NCBI GenBank assembly: GCA_034509735.1
Contig: JACGWO010000002.1
Coordinates: 42,921,702 to 42,985,701 of the forward strand
Origin: Sesamum alatum
Lineage: Eukaryota; Streptophyta; Magnoliopsida; Lamiales; Pedaliaceae
Length of the DNA: 64,000 nucleotides
Direction of reading: 5' to 3'
The notes under the pieces are model-generated. The model did not search any database. It was not told where the DNA came from and saw nothing but the letters and a program-made list of their open reading frames with translations. Made by a program: the position numbers and the translations under genes. Positions 52,201 to 64,000 of the stretch are shown in pieces (the first letter of the stretch is position 1; every line of letters begins with the position of its first letter).

Positions 52201-52400
52201 ACCTGATCAAGGATAACGGAGGAGGATAATCGCATAGTGTCAGTATGAGTGATAGATTTAGTGGAGCCATCAGGAAGATAAACTTTCGTGGTTTTGTATG
52301 GTGATTGGAGATGTATAAAGGATTTTAAATCAACACACACATGCCTAGTGTCCACAATCTAAGAGCCAGAAAATTCAGAAACATTCAGGGTAAGATTACC
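49244..52400 (-). pseudogene. Copia pol: protease, integrase, reverse transcriptase, RNase H (broken)
   Basis: Minus-strand order: a degraded protease region at about 52360-52080 (the usual active-site DSGA is not recognisable; the frame reads VDTRHVCVDLK); the integrase zinc region with WHQRLGHSSYNVIKRI and CDTCHLAKQHRL (about 51955-51840); the integrase core with VVDHYSRNTWTYL, RTDNGSEF and GVVEQKHKRLL; KAYKLFD-like GQKGYKLFD (about 51190); reverse transcriptase with GCKWVYRLKLKDDGTVDRHK, LDVNNAFLHGHLDEEIFM and catalytic YLDDVLV (about 50195); and RNase H with YCDADWGSCLDTQRSIYGYC (about 49690) and WISKKQAIVSRSSAEGK, ending about 49260. Stops and frameshifts near 51770, 51560, 50510, 50335 and 49530 break it. 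Confidence 0.9.
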
Positions 52401-52499
52401 TGAAAACTCCTCAGTGTCTGCAAAGTTGATCATATCCATTGGTGTTCGAGAACACTCTACTGAAGCAACCTCCTCCCTCATTAACTTCTTAATTTCTGT

Positions 52500-53404
52500 T
52501 CATAGCATGTCAGTAAGATTGTGGCCTTGTAGTTGAGTAGCAACATCAATCACAGCCTTAGCAAAGGCTCTGCTTCTTCTAAGACCCTTCTTCTTTTTAT
52601 CCTTTAGATCTTTATACCACTCAAGAGTGCCATGCAGTTTAAAACAGGTGTCTATAGAGTGGCTTGGTTTCTGGAAGTGTTCACAAATAAGAGCCTTCTT
52701 ATCAACATAGGGTTTGGATTGCATACTCAACATCTGATCCGAGACCAGTTTCTCTTTGTACTGAGTTTGGTATGCTAATGCCTTAGGAACCTCAGGTATA
52801 TGCACCTGGACTTGCAATTGCTCCTTAACATTAAGCAGCATGGCAAAAGCCTTGGTCACATCAGGTCTAGGCTCCATGACCAATATTCGGCTTCGAATGT
52901 GCTCATACACATTGCTCAGTCCCATGAGAAATTGCATGAGCTGATGCAAAGCTTCCCGCGCAATTACGGCTTTATGAGCTACACATGTACATGGTGGTGG
53001 TGGATCTAAGCAGGCAAGCTCATCCCCAGAGCACCCCTAATCTTCTTGTAATAGTCAGTCACAGACAGATCGCCTTGTGAAATCGACGAGATTTCACGTT
53101 CCAGTTTGTAAATCATAGGGTCGTTACTCTTACCATAGCGAGCCTCAAGCTCGAGCCACAAACATCTGGCTGAGGTCACATACAAAAAAGCATTTACTAT
53201 TTTCTTTGAGACATTGTTTAGTATCCAAGTGATTACCAAACAGTCCTTCATGATCTATTCATCTAGATCTACAGAACCATCGGCCGGCCAAAGTGACCTT
53301 CCGTCAATAAAACTCAATTTCATCCTGGAGCCAAGAGCAAATTGCATAGCTCGACTCCAAACCAAGTAATTATCTCCATCCAGTGGAGAAGAGACAAAAA
53401 CCAT
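52500..53404 (-). pseudogene. Copia gag (broken; zinc knuckle lacks one Cys)
   Basis: The gag frame starts at or before ATG 53404 (MVFVSSPLDGDNYLVWSRAM), the usual 'GxNYxxW' start of copia gag. A TAG interrupts it before IMKDCLVITWILNNV (about 53255). The central helical part runs to about 53006 and continues in another frame from about 53000 to 52500. The knuckle reads CEHFQKPSHSIDTC: Phe replaces the second Cys and Ser the Gly of CX2CX4HX4C. A frameshift near 53005 and the stop mean no intact capsid. Confidence 0.85.
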
Positions 53405-53544
53405 ACCAAAAGATTCGTAATCAGCATCGGATCAAACCTTCTCCACTGCAACAACCTCCATCGCTGCAGCTGGGCGTTCCTCAGGCAGAACAAACTGATA
53501 TGAACAGCAGAAGCAAGGGCACGTATCAGAGTCCTTCAATTGAA

Positions 53545-53557
53545 GGCTCTGATACCA
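53545..53557 (-). other. Primer-binding site of copia element (tRNA-iMet type)
   Basis: TGGTATCAGAGCC on the minus strand, directly next to the 5' LTR. It is the same primer class as the gag-only element at 13075-16129. Confidence 0.92.
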
Positions 53558-53997
53558 TGATGAGAAACAAAAACAACAATAAACTGAAAGGAGTTGAAGG
53601 AATTGGACGAAGCCATGAGAATTTGGGAAAGTTTTCTGTATTCCTGTGTGTTAAGTCTGGGGATCAAAACCCCATTAAATACAAGTGACTTCCCGCCTAA
53701 AACAACCAAGTGCTGTAACCAATTTACACGTCAGTGACACATAGACCAATAGCTAAGAGAATAATTGAGCTGACTAACAAATTGTCTAACAAACTAACAA
53801 ACTTAGCCAAATATAAGAAACGTGAACGCGATATGACACAACCAGTGCGATTTTATCATCCAGGGTCAAATTGGCACATTGAGTCAGCATTAACTCTGAG
53901 TTGGAATGCTGACAGAGCAACCTCGTCATCGTCTTCTTCAGAAGGCACAAAAGACTGAGTCTGAGAAATCTGGAAAATGGCTTGACATACCTCAACA
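53558..53997 (-). repeat. 5' LTR of copia element
   Basis: 440 bp; on the minus strand starts TGTTGAGGTATGTCAAGCC and ends TTTCTCATCA. Partner of 48790-49229. Confidence 0.93.
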
Positions 53998-54799
53998 ACA
54001 TATTACTTTGAACTTCTTTTATCTAAATTAAATCTGATTAAATTGAATCAATCGCTTCAAAAATCAATTATAATTGTCATATGATTAATCACAATTTTCA
54101 AATTATACATTAATTATATATTATAATAATTATACTTGTCATGCGATTAACAAAATCTGACCAGATTCAAGGTGAACTGGAATTTCCAATATTATGAATG
54201 GATAGAAGTAGTGATGCAGCAGCTATGCCAAATAAGGGCATGTGCATGAGTCATGACGCATATACACTTTTCCATGAATGCTGCCACAAAATTAAACCGC
54301 CTAACACCTTTTAGGGTACCTTCCACACATTGTTGCGCATCCATAGTTAATGTTCCTACCGGCTTAGAGTCGGATAAGACGAATTGGATTTTTTATATTA
54401 AATTCTAATATATTTTTTATTTTATTTAATATATATATAAGTCGCATATATAAAAGTTTTATTCGAATAAAATAATTACGTAATCTTTGTACACTATTGT
54501 GTATTTATTAAATGCGATTAAAATGCAGTATGATTCGGAATAGAAAATTTGATCTGCTCGAATGAGGTTTATTCCTAATTTAATAAGTTGTTTATGTCGG
54601 ATTGGAACACCGGAATTCATGAATTTCTCCATTTTATTTGTTTTATATCAAACAAGATTCGGCGTCTTATCAAATTGAATAGGGATAATATGTTTGAAAA
54701 TATGTAAAACCATTGTATGAATTTGTTAAAAAGTTTCTTTCATTTTTTATTCGTAAAAAATATCTTTGTAATTATGTTAATTTTAGTGGTGTTTATGTA

Positions 54800-54822
54800 A
54801 TTTATTATTATTATTATTATTA

Positions 54823-54864
<42 letters not shown>

Positions 54865-54873
54865 CATCATCAT
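54800..54873. repeat. (TTA)n microsatellite
   Basis: About 22 TTA/TTAT units with one interruption and a short (ATC)n end. Confidence 0.95.
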
Positions 54874-56588
54874 CTAAAATTTAGTTTTGATAATCTTTTG
54901 AATTAATAAATACATTAATTAAAAACATTGAAAGTAGATAATCTTGTAATAAAGTTATTAAAAAAGTTCATTGAACTCATGATCTTACTATCATGAATAA
55001 TTAAAAAATGAATGACATCTCCATCTTTTTTTTTTTAAATAGAATACTTTATATGAATATGAAAGTTTGTGGATGCAATATTTTAGACAAATATAAAAAT
55101 TGCGAACAATTTTAAGAAAGTTCTACAAATAGTGTAGAAGCTTTTGTAGTATTTAAAAATATTTTTGAAAGAGCTTTTTAAAGTTTCTTACTACTCCATT
55201 AAAATTAATCTTCACCATCCATTAAAGAAGGCCAAGTGTATAAATATTGTATAGGAGTACATTTTTAAAAATCACGTTTCGCTGTCAAGATTTTCAATCA
55301 AAATTTTCTCATTAAATTTTTATATATTTGTTCCTTTTGTTTCTTAAAATCTGCTTATGTTCATACATAAATATTTAAATTCCAAACTAACATATATCTA
55401 TGTATTACTTTAACACAATATCTAAGAATGGAGAAAGAACAAAAAAAAAATCAATATTAATAAATAAAAACTACACCTTATTGCGCGTGTATTTTACTAG
55501 TAATCCAATAATGCTAATTAACCATTACTGCTTCGCTCAAACATCCCGAAGTTTCACATCCGTAAAGTTGGGAAGGGTGAGAAAGGCTATAAACAACAAT
55601 CTTATGCACATAGATGGACTGATTTACGTGAGCAATGCAGTAATTAATTGTGTGGTCATAAATGAAAAGGATCGTGAGTTGGAACACGCGTCTATTGATC
55701 TATAACAACATGAGCTTTGAGTCATGTATAGAGCAAAGTTATCAGGACATAGATCCTTAATTTTGTGCAACTGATTTGCATGCACTACATACGTGTTACC
55801 ACATTCTCCACTTTCCCACTTCTTTTTCCTTTCCAACCATTTGGGCTTTGCCCTTAGTTTAACTGACATGCATGTTTTCAACCTCAATTTTAGAATAAAT
55901 TATTGTACTAACTAAACTTAGTCTGTTGCGTTAGGGTACGTGTCAACTATTTAGAACTATACTATATTTAGCAAACAAATTCTCCTATAATTTTATAGGG
56001 GACTGAAAACATCGCAAATGGGTAGATAATTAAAATAAAATTATGTTAAAAGTCATCAATAATGATGTGTCAAAGAAGGAGTAAAATTACGCAATTAACC
56101 TCAGTGGTTAACCGCCTTCAATTGATTATTACCAATTAAATGGAAATTTCCCTCACCAATCTTTAGTGCAACAGGCTCACCCTCGAAGGAAGAACTTACA
56201 TTTTCATTCTTGTAACAATTTACAATTCTATTGATTTGTTGGTGGTATATAGATTCAACGCAACACATGAGTTTATCAAATTAGTTTTAATATATATATA
56301 TATATTTTTTTTGTGGTGAATTTCTTCTCGAGATTATAATAGATTATGAAAAGCTAAACTAAGAGGGTGAATTGGGTAATTTTATTTTAACCATTTTATG
56401 AGTTCATATATCTTATAAAATATTTTTAGAATTTATAAAATGTCAAATTTTATTTTGAAAATTAATTTTGGAGGAGTTTGGATAAAATAAGAGAAGGAGC
56501 TTAAAATGTTAGTAGTAAGAAATTGATAAATTAATCCCAATAATTTCTTTACGATTTTAAAAAGAAATTAGGAACTTCTTTCACCATA

Positions 56589-57120
56589 CACTAAAAAAAA
56601 AAAAGTTGAATCACTATAAATGACTGCAGGTAAAAAATTATGGTAAATCAATACTATTAATAAATGTCAAATAAAATCAATGCAAAAATTTAATTTTTTG
56701 CCACGATTAATCAATACTTATCTTTGTTTTTAGCAATAGCTAAATCATTTGCCATGGTTTTGGCCCATGGCTAATGTTTTGGCCAGACTTGCAGGAACAA
56801 TGGCTAACGGCCATTGAAAAGCCATGGTTAATTTATATTCACCAAGATTTTTTTCTTTTGACTATAATAAAAAATCATATTTTTACTAGTGAGAAAAAAT
56901 ATGAATTTTCGTTATGGTTAATTAACATGATTAAAAGTAAAAAATTATGGTGAATACTAATTAATTGTATAGTGTTAGCCGTTGTTTCTGCAAGAGATGT
57001 CAAAACATTAATTACAATTAAAAACCATGATAAATATTTTGGCCATTTATAAAATCTTACCCATGATTAAAACTTAAGTTTTAAATGGTTTTCAAGCTTT
57101 AGTGATTTATATGCAGGGAC
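56589..57120. repeat. Imperfect fold-back (MITE-like) sequence
   Basis: The left half (around 56745-56845) has CCATGGTTTT, TAATGTTTTG, CTTGCAGGAACAATGGCTAA and TTCACCA in order; the right half (56950-57040) has the same words reversed and complemented, with a centre near 56870-56890. The left edge reads CACTA (56589) and the centre contains TACTAGTG (56884-56891), hinting at a CACTA-type origin. No clear target duplication is seen. Confidence 0.5.
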
Positions 57121-59914
57121 TAACCTGTACTAATTTATTTTTTTGTAATATTTTTTTTCTATAAAAGAGTTTATAAGCTATTGACATTTTATTTTTGAGC
57201 TTATAATTAAGTTTTGTTTTGAAAAACAATAAAAAAATTGTAGCATTTTATAAACTTTTAAACATCTTATAAGATCGATGTTTCGAAGAGTTTATAAGTT
57301 CGTCCAGAAACGCTCTCAATACCTACATGCCCTCATAATACTTGCAAAATGTCTTGTAAATAAGTCCCAAGATTGAATATCTACAAAACTTCCATCACCT
57401 ACTCAGTGAAAAGGTATCCCATGGCGACCAACGTATTCAAGAATTGTAGTTTTCAATAGAGTTTAAGACGAACAGAAGTGCATGGGAATTAGGATGTTAA
57501 GGTTATCTGCTATTCCCCTTTTTTAATAAGATTCTGTTCATTATTATATTATTCAGTATATTTAAATTTAAATAATCATTCAAAATAAATAGACAGACAA
57601 AACACAACTATAAAAAGTAGACTACATACTTACATTCGTAAAACTTGAATCCACAATCTATTGGTTGTGAGGGCCCCATCCTGTAGTGCTACGAATTATT
57701 TTTCTTTCTTTTTAATTGCTACGAATTAATTTTCAAAAAAAAAAAAACATAAATAAAGAATACCAATTATGTAACTTTATTCATTAAAGAAGGTAGGGTC
57801 GTAGACATTAATGTAAGAGGGGGACAACATTGTTGCCGTACCTCAACAGGTACCCAAATTAAAAGACTTCAACAGATATCGTGTTTATATCAGTAACTGC
57901 ACACGCTTTCTGCGCTTCCTTTTCCGGCAATTTCATTATTATATCACACACGCTTTATACGCTTTCTTTTTTTGTAATAATTCCAATATTATAATATTCT
58001 AATCATCAAATTAAAATTTGTGCAAACGTATACAAAATTTTAGAAAATTTCAATCCCGACCATGTGTTTTGCTGAACTCAAATCAGTTACATTGCAATGG
58101 AATTATATTTGTTATGTAATTGATGTACAATTAAATAAAATGACATATTACGTGATAAATATTAATCGATCGACGGATGATTATTATTATGTAATAATTA
58201 ATTGGGTCGAACTAAATTTAATTTAGGTAAAAAGAAATCATTGGCAATTGTTTGAAATTGTACTTAGAATTGGGTTTTGGACAATGAGTCAAGTTGGTAC
58301 TAGGTAGGTCCTTGCCTAATTATGTTCCATCCTTTTCTTTCTTTAATCATTACATCTGCCTATTTTCTTGATTCAAATGTATGTAATCAATTACGGCAAA
58401 AATTAAATTAAATTGTTAGATACTATATTGAAATTAATCGATAAACATTCATCTGAATTTGATTTATTAAACTTAACAGAACAAATTTAAATAATTTTTT
58501 TTGTTCGATAAACTTTCAAACTTAATTCTAACTTGATTCGATTAATAAAAAACAATAAATTATATTTAAAATATTAAATTATTCGAGCTCGATTCATACT
58601 CATTTGAGTATTAGGGTCAAGATTGTCTCACTGTGTATATCGCCCGTACACATGGCATCTGAGCAACAATGAAGCAATAATTTATGATTTAAACCGTCGG
58701 GCTCTTTCTTCAATTTTCTTACATGGACCGAAAGGGATACATCAACGTCTTTTTTTTAATAAATAAAAGTATTATTAATTACATTATTCAATAAATTTTA
58801 AACATTAAAAAATAATTAATTATATTGATAATTTTAGATTACAAAAAATCAAAAAAATAAATAAATAAATGAAAAGATAAATTACATTAATAGACTATGA
58901 TGTCAGGTCTCAATACGCAAATACCTCTACTCTTTGAAAAATTACAAACAAATCCTTTGAGAGTTTAGTGTAATTATAATCACACCCCCTATTTAGAAAC
59001 AAAAGCTTTTACAAACACCCCAGAAGATATATTATGCTAACACCCCATTAAGAGGTGTATCTGTAATTTTGTAGTGTTTTATATTTGTATCTAAGTTTAA
59101 GAACATCAATGTAATTCACCCAAAACAAAACTACTACAGCAACAGGCATAAACTCATATTTACAGTACGTAATCTTTTGATCGTGAAATCTCAATCTTAG
59201 TATCTGAATAAAACCCTGATCGAGAATTATGTACTGGAAAATCTTGAAAAGGGCAAGTGGATGGTAAATTCTTGAACTTTATTTCTCCCCCACTAAATAA
59301 TTGAGTAGAATTATTTATTCACCACTTGGTTACAGCTATTACATGTTTTGATTGAGTGAGAGAGAGGAAAATGAAATGGAGTTGCAATATTGTGTGCTCC
59401 TCTTTATTAAAAAAAAAAGGGATTCAAAGGGAATACCATAGATAGGGATACTAGTACTAGTAATATTACTATATATCATATTCATATGCAAATGCCCTTT
59501 TTCTTGCAAGTGTTTGGATCCACAAATGATCCCACGAAATCAACAATTGTCTTCTTCTTGTTTGGCCATCCACGAAGTGGGTCGGAAAATACCCAAAAAG
59601 TTAGGCTGGTTTTGGATTTTGATGTGGATGCCCACCCCACCACCCACAAAATATTTTCATCATTTCAAAAATTATTAATTTTTTTTAAATTAATGTTTAA
59701 CCATAAAAAAATTAATAAATACCCAATATGCCTTTTTTTTTTTTTTGAAGTAGTAATTTTAATGATTATATCAATATCTCAATAAATTCAGCATGCATTG
59801 ATTCGATCGATACATTAAAAAACAACTAGTTGACGTGACATGTTTTTCCTGCGTGCACATAGCAAATAAGATATATTATAAATTAGAAAAATATATATAA
59901 ACCAATACGTTACA

Positions 59915-60412
59915 TTTCAAAAAAGAACAAAAGCAAGAAAGAAATAAAGAAAAAAAATCAACTTAGGGGTATTATTAGGATAACGAAAAATTAGTGTTGT
60001 AGTGTAAGTAACCGCTCCTTATGAGTAAAAACGAGATTTTCTTTTTATATGAGTAATTTGTTGTACAAATTACTGTACAACAAATTCACATGAAGTTAAA
60101 CAAGTACTTAAATGTCTGATGGGATACAAAAATACTGAAATGTTACGTGAGATTTTAGTGCTGAAATCTTACTTGAGATTTCAAAAAAGAACAAAAAAAA
60201 AAAGAAATAAATAAAATAAACCAACTTAGTGGTATTATTATGACAACAAAAAAATGATGTTGCAATATAAGTAACCACTATTTAAGAATAAAAACAGGAT
60301 TTTTTTATATTGGTATAGATGAAATAAATTATTGTACACGAAACTCACATGAAATGAAATAAATACTTAAACTCCGATGGGATACAAAAAATACTAAAAT
60401 ATTACGCGAGAT
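59915..60412. repeat. Diverged tandem duplication, about 264-bp unit
   Basis: Copy 1 starts TTTCAAAAAAGAACAAAA at 59915, copy 2 the same at 60179. Both continue through CAACTTAG-GGTATTATTA, TAAGTAACC, AACTTAAAYGTC-like and GATGGGATACAAAAA to an ACG(T/C)GAGATTT end. Copy 1 alone keeps a perfect 12-base inverted repeat (AATTTGTTGTAC, 60055-60066 with 60075-60086). Confidence 0.75.
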
Positions 60413-60550
60413 TTCAATCTTATCACTTGAGCGACGTCTCTCGTTTGGACTTGTCCACAAGACATCAGATTTATCGAATCTTAAAAATCTTAGTTGAGGT
60501 GTTGGTTTAGATTATAAGATCCGATTCGCAATCAAAAATCATATTGTACA

Positions 60551-60578
60551 TTAATATATATATATATATATATATATT
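60551..60578. repeat. (TA)n microsatellite
   Basis: About 12 TA units in AT-rich DNA. Confidence 0.9.
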
Positions 60579-61008
60579 ATTTACCTATAAAAGATATTGT
60601 TTGTGCATATTCAACTTTAACGTCATGACTTATAGTCCATTTCCATAAAGATAGTTCGATAACCAATTAAAAATTATTTATAAGTAACATTTTACATAAA
60701 TATAATTAAATACGAAAAAAACAAAAAAGAAAAGTAAGGAAAAAAGCATTTCGTTTGAGCATCAATTTTGGCGGCCTCGCAAATATTATATATATAGATA
60801 AATAAGTAATTATAATAAAAATAATAAGAAAAAGAGATGGGGTAGTGGTAGCACTACTTCCTATTCTGGATATATATTTAAGTCATGCACATGTTATTAC
60901 ACATCATCCCTCAATACTATGTGCCACGCAAATCAAAACCAGTTCCCCTACCAAAACCACCTCTCAATTTTTTTCTAATAATTTAGAGAAAATCGTATTT
61001 TTAGTCCC

Positions 61009-61268
61009 ATTTTTTAATTTAATCTCATTATTACAATTTTTTCGTATTATATCCCAAATATTAAAAAATTATCACTTTCAGCCCTCATGTGCTTTTTCTC
61101 CGATAATTAATTGAGAAGTCACAAGGCTGATAGTCTACCACGTGTTTGAATTAATGACCCAGTGATTCAGCTGTTAAGCATAGGATGAAAATGTCATGTG
61201 AGAACTAAAAATAAGAAAATTATACAATGTGGGAAATCATAATAAATAAGATTAAATTAAAAAAAAAA
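61009..61268. repeat. Small inverted-repeat element (MITE-like)
   Basis: TTTTTTAATTTAATCTCATT at about 61009-61030 is mirrored by AATAAATAAGATTAAATTAA near 61241-61260; the arms are about 30 bases with a core of about 200 bases. No transposase and no clear target duplication. Confidence 0.4.
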
Positions 61269-64000
61269 ATCCCTAATATACGAGAAAAAAGGCGATTCCC
61301 ACTCCAAAATCCTTTTTCATTTATAATTTCTTCAATAATACATATTTTTTTTTCTTAAAAAAAAACCACATAATTTATACTGTTTGATATTTTCAAACTC
61401 GATCGAGAGGCAGAGCAGCATGGGGGCATGAAGTTCACAATACTAAAAATCTCAACGTTTTTAATGATTGGGAAGGAGACAGGAAAGGATGGGATGTGAA
61501 TACTCCATGCACAACATAAATCAATAAAAATCAAAATTAAAAATAAATAAAGTGATCCTACCCCACAACATTTTTTATTTTATTTTTTATAATATATAGT
61601 TAGTTGCATGCAAGTTGTGGGGTGGAAACCACTACAAAACTAATCCACCTTTTTTGATGATGATGTTATGAAATCCAGTGCACTTAAATTCTTAATTAAC
61701 TACTTAATTAATTAGGCTGTCCATAGATTACTCGCAAGAGTTGTTTTATTTTTATACTAGTACTTAAGTTTTGAGTGCTGCCTTCTTTCCCTCGAGATTA
61801 CAAGTGGAACAAGTTGACACCCCCAACTTTCCCTAGCCTCAAAAATATATTAAACTTTTTTTTTCAAAATATTACTTTTTTTGTAGAAGCCATATATAAT
61901 TATATTATTTTATGAAAAATATCATTCAATGATTGAAATATAAGAATATAATAAATATCTATATTAGCTAAGAACCCTTTTGTCGAAAACAAAAAATCTT
62001 GATGAAGGTTGAATCGAAGTCGCTTATTCATTATTACATCATTCAGTACATTCAATCTCAAAAATTAATTTAATATATCGATATTTTTAAATCAACGTAC
62101 ATTTCGAAAGAAACTTAAATTAAAAGTAAACTACATACCCACAATTTTTTGATTATGAGATATCAACCTTACCGCTCGAGCAAGGCCTCTCTCTCGTATA
62201 TAGATATGCGTAAATTCGTAGGTGGGTTTTTTTTTTGTTTTTTCTTTTTGAATGAATATATAAATTAATTAATAGCAAGGTTAGATATAAAAAAGCAATC
62301 ACTTTCAATCCAAGTCATTTTTGGACTTTACAGATAAGGTGGGGGTGTTAATGTTGGTGTAGTGTCCCATGCCTCCTGCACTCTCACTTCCTAAACTTAC
62401 CACTCCATATGTTGTAATGTTAATTAGACTGTTCACTAACCAACAACGATGTCTCAATTTAGTGGTTAAAACTGAAGTTTCGTAAATAAGTTCGAACTCT
62501 ATTTTTTATTAAATGTGTGGGTATTTATCTCTCTTTATATAAATATTTGTAATTTAATATTCTTAATCATATTAATATATTGCTCAATTTATCGAAATAT
62601 TGAAGAAGCTCTTTATGATCTTCCCGTATGGAGTCATTTTTTTCACCCGACATGTCCATTGACCAGCGTTGGTCAATAAACGGTATGCAACAAGCCCCCC
62701 ACTCCTTACTACCATAGTTCTGTTAATACCGACCATAATCGTTTCTTCTAGTATCGATGTCGTACTTTACAAGCAAGTGGGACTAACCCGGTATGCCTCC
62801 TGCGATGCCTGCTACTAGTTCCTATAATCATATATGAAGATAGAAAACCTCATATAATCATGTATATAATTACCGTTTAAAAATTGCACTACCCTAACCT
62901 TAATAAACTAAAATTTCTTCAAAACTATTATATATATTTATACTACCTTAGCTGTCAATTTAATTCCCATACTATACTATAAATTAAAATAATATAATAA
63001 TATATATTAATGAGTTGACATATACATATAGATACAGAATCCATGCATGCAACAGTAGACACGTGGTCATGGACACCCTATGATTTAACGTACGCGTGCA
63101 TGTACGTTATACGTACATACGAAGATTAGTTATGGGTTGCTGACGTGGAGCCCCAGTTGTTCTGAAATATTTATACTGTGCTTCGCAGACGACGGAATTA
63201 ATTAAGTAAAATTTCGAAGTAGTGAGAGCCAGTTGGCCTGATTAATTAATGAGTGATTAGATTAATTATTAATTTTGGGTTTTGACATGTTGTGATCTTA
63301 ATTCTTAATTCTGACTCGACAAGTCAACTAATCATGTTTAATTTTTTTCGTAATTTTGTACGATAATAATGATAATAATAATATGTACGATTGATATATA
63401 ATCATGTATATTCCCAATTTTGATATTGGTGAATTGAATGGCAGTTATTAAAATCATGTTTAAGATTCTTGCATGATTAGATTTCTTATTCTTTAACGGG
63501 GTTAACTACACTTAAATCATATCTAAAAATACAAAATTATAATTTTTCTGAGAAAATTTTAAAAATTATAGTTATACCCTTTATAAAAAAAATTCTCCGT
63601 TTAACTTTGACCTCTTTCCTTTAGGTTCGGATGGAAAATATTGATATTAACAAAAAAAATTATATAAATTTTCAATTTTGCCCCTCATTTAATATTTTTA
63701 TGTATATTTTTGTACTTGATAGGGGATAAATGTAATATATCTATATATATATGGAGTGAGGTTGATATTATTGACTTTAAAAAAAAAAGTTGACATTATT
63801 GCCTATTTTTTCTTTTATAATTGCGAAATTATTGCATGAGAATGTTATATGAGATGTAAACTTGAAAATTTATGTAAGTTTTCACCAATGTTAGTATTTC
63901 TCGTCCAAATCCTACCGAAATGAGGTCAAGTGTAAATGGTGAATTTTTTGAGGAGGTTTAAGTGTGATTTTAGAACTTCTTTGAATAAAAAGTGTAATTT

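Larger units (their letters stand above)
48790..53997 (-). mobile_element. Ty1-copia LTR retrotransposon, full structure, decayed coding region
   Basis: A 5.2-kb element read on the minus strand. LTRs of 440 bp at 48790-49229 (3' LTR) and 53558-53997 (5' LTR). Perfect 5-bp target duplication ACATA at 48785-48789 and 53998-54002. The primer site TGGTATCAGAGCC (minus strand, 53557-53545) abuts the 5' LTR, and a G-rich polypurine tract abuts the 3' LTR. Domain order gag, protease, integrase, reverse transcriptase, RNase H is that of Ty1-copia. By eye I count about 22 differences between the LTRs (about 5%), mostly transitions. Stops and frameshifts occur in gag and pol, so the copy is not autonomous. 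Confidence 0.93.
54003..64000. other. 10 kb of AT-rich intergenic DNA without a recognisable host gene
   Basis: Open frames here are short, of low complexity and without family resemblance. The interval contains microsatellites, fold-back repeats and a tandem duplication listed separately. Two loosely related stretches (about 57540-57690 and 62024-62190) share ACTACATACYYACA and nearby blocks and look like old dispersed repeats. I see no tRNA, rRNA or known microRNA precursor, but a small RNA gene could be missed by eye. Confidence 0.5.

Noticed and set aside
55400..55705. 101-codon open frame on the plus strand
   Set aside because: No family resemblance, AT-driven composition, no plausible partner exons.

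Overview
The window is nuclear DNA of a flowering plant, most likely a eudicot. It has multi-exon genes with GT-AG introns, AT-rich intergenic DNA full of simple repeats, plant-type LINE, Ty1-copia and Mutator-like elements, and a plant-only gene (ABA 8'-hydroxylase). I cannot name the species from sequence alone.

Five host genes can be read. In order they are: (1) 63-1015 (+), the 3' part of a DUF1218 membrane-protein gene of the MODIFYING WALL LIGNIN type, cut by the window edge; (2) 6075-1918 (-), a complete seven-exon DECAPPING 5-like (LSM14 family) gene; (3) 25034-33993 (+), a complete eleven-exon AP-4 adaptor epsilon subunit gene; (4) 35374-38153 (+), an eight-exon NNF1 kinetochore (MIS12 complex) gene; (5) 43592-41485 (-), a seven-exon CYP707A ABA 8'-hydroxylase gene. 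They do not form one pathway. Their order matches, from memory of Arabidopsis, two duplicated blocks that each kept a subset (At4g19230/19350/19360/19370 and At1g31720/31730), so the window seems to keep an older, less fractionated order.

Between the second and third genes lie about 17 kb of transposons. At 7133-12258 is a fold-back composite made of inverted 3' ends of a Mutator-like element that carries a plant-mobile-domain (PMD) gene; a second element of the same family (7307-10418) sits inside its left arm. The middle of the fold-back is a 61-bp tandem array that changes orientation several times and derives from PMD coding sequence. At 13075-16129 is a gag-only LTR element, and at 17650-23730 a full-length but decayed LINE with an 11-bp target duplication.

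Beyond CYP707A the window has no recognisable host gene. It holds a Ty1-copia element on the minus strand (48790-53997, perfect 5-bp target duplication), small fold-back or MITE-like repeats, a local tandem duplication and microsatellites. Exon boundaries were set by hand from splice consensus, reading frame and family resemblance; no transcript evidence was available.
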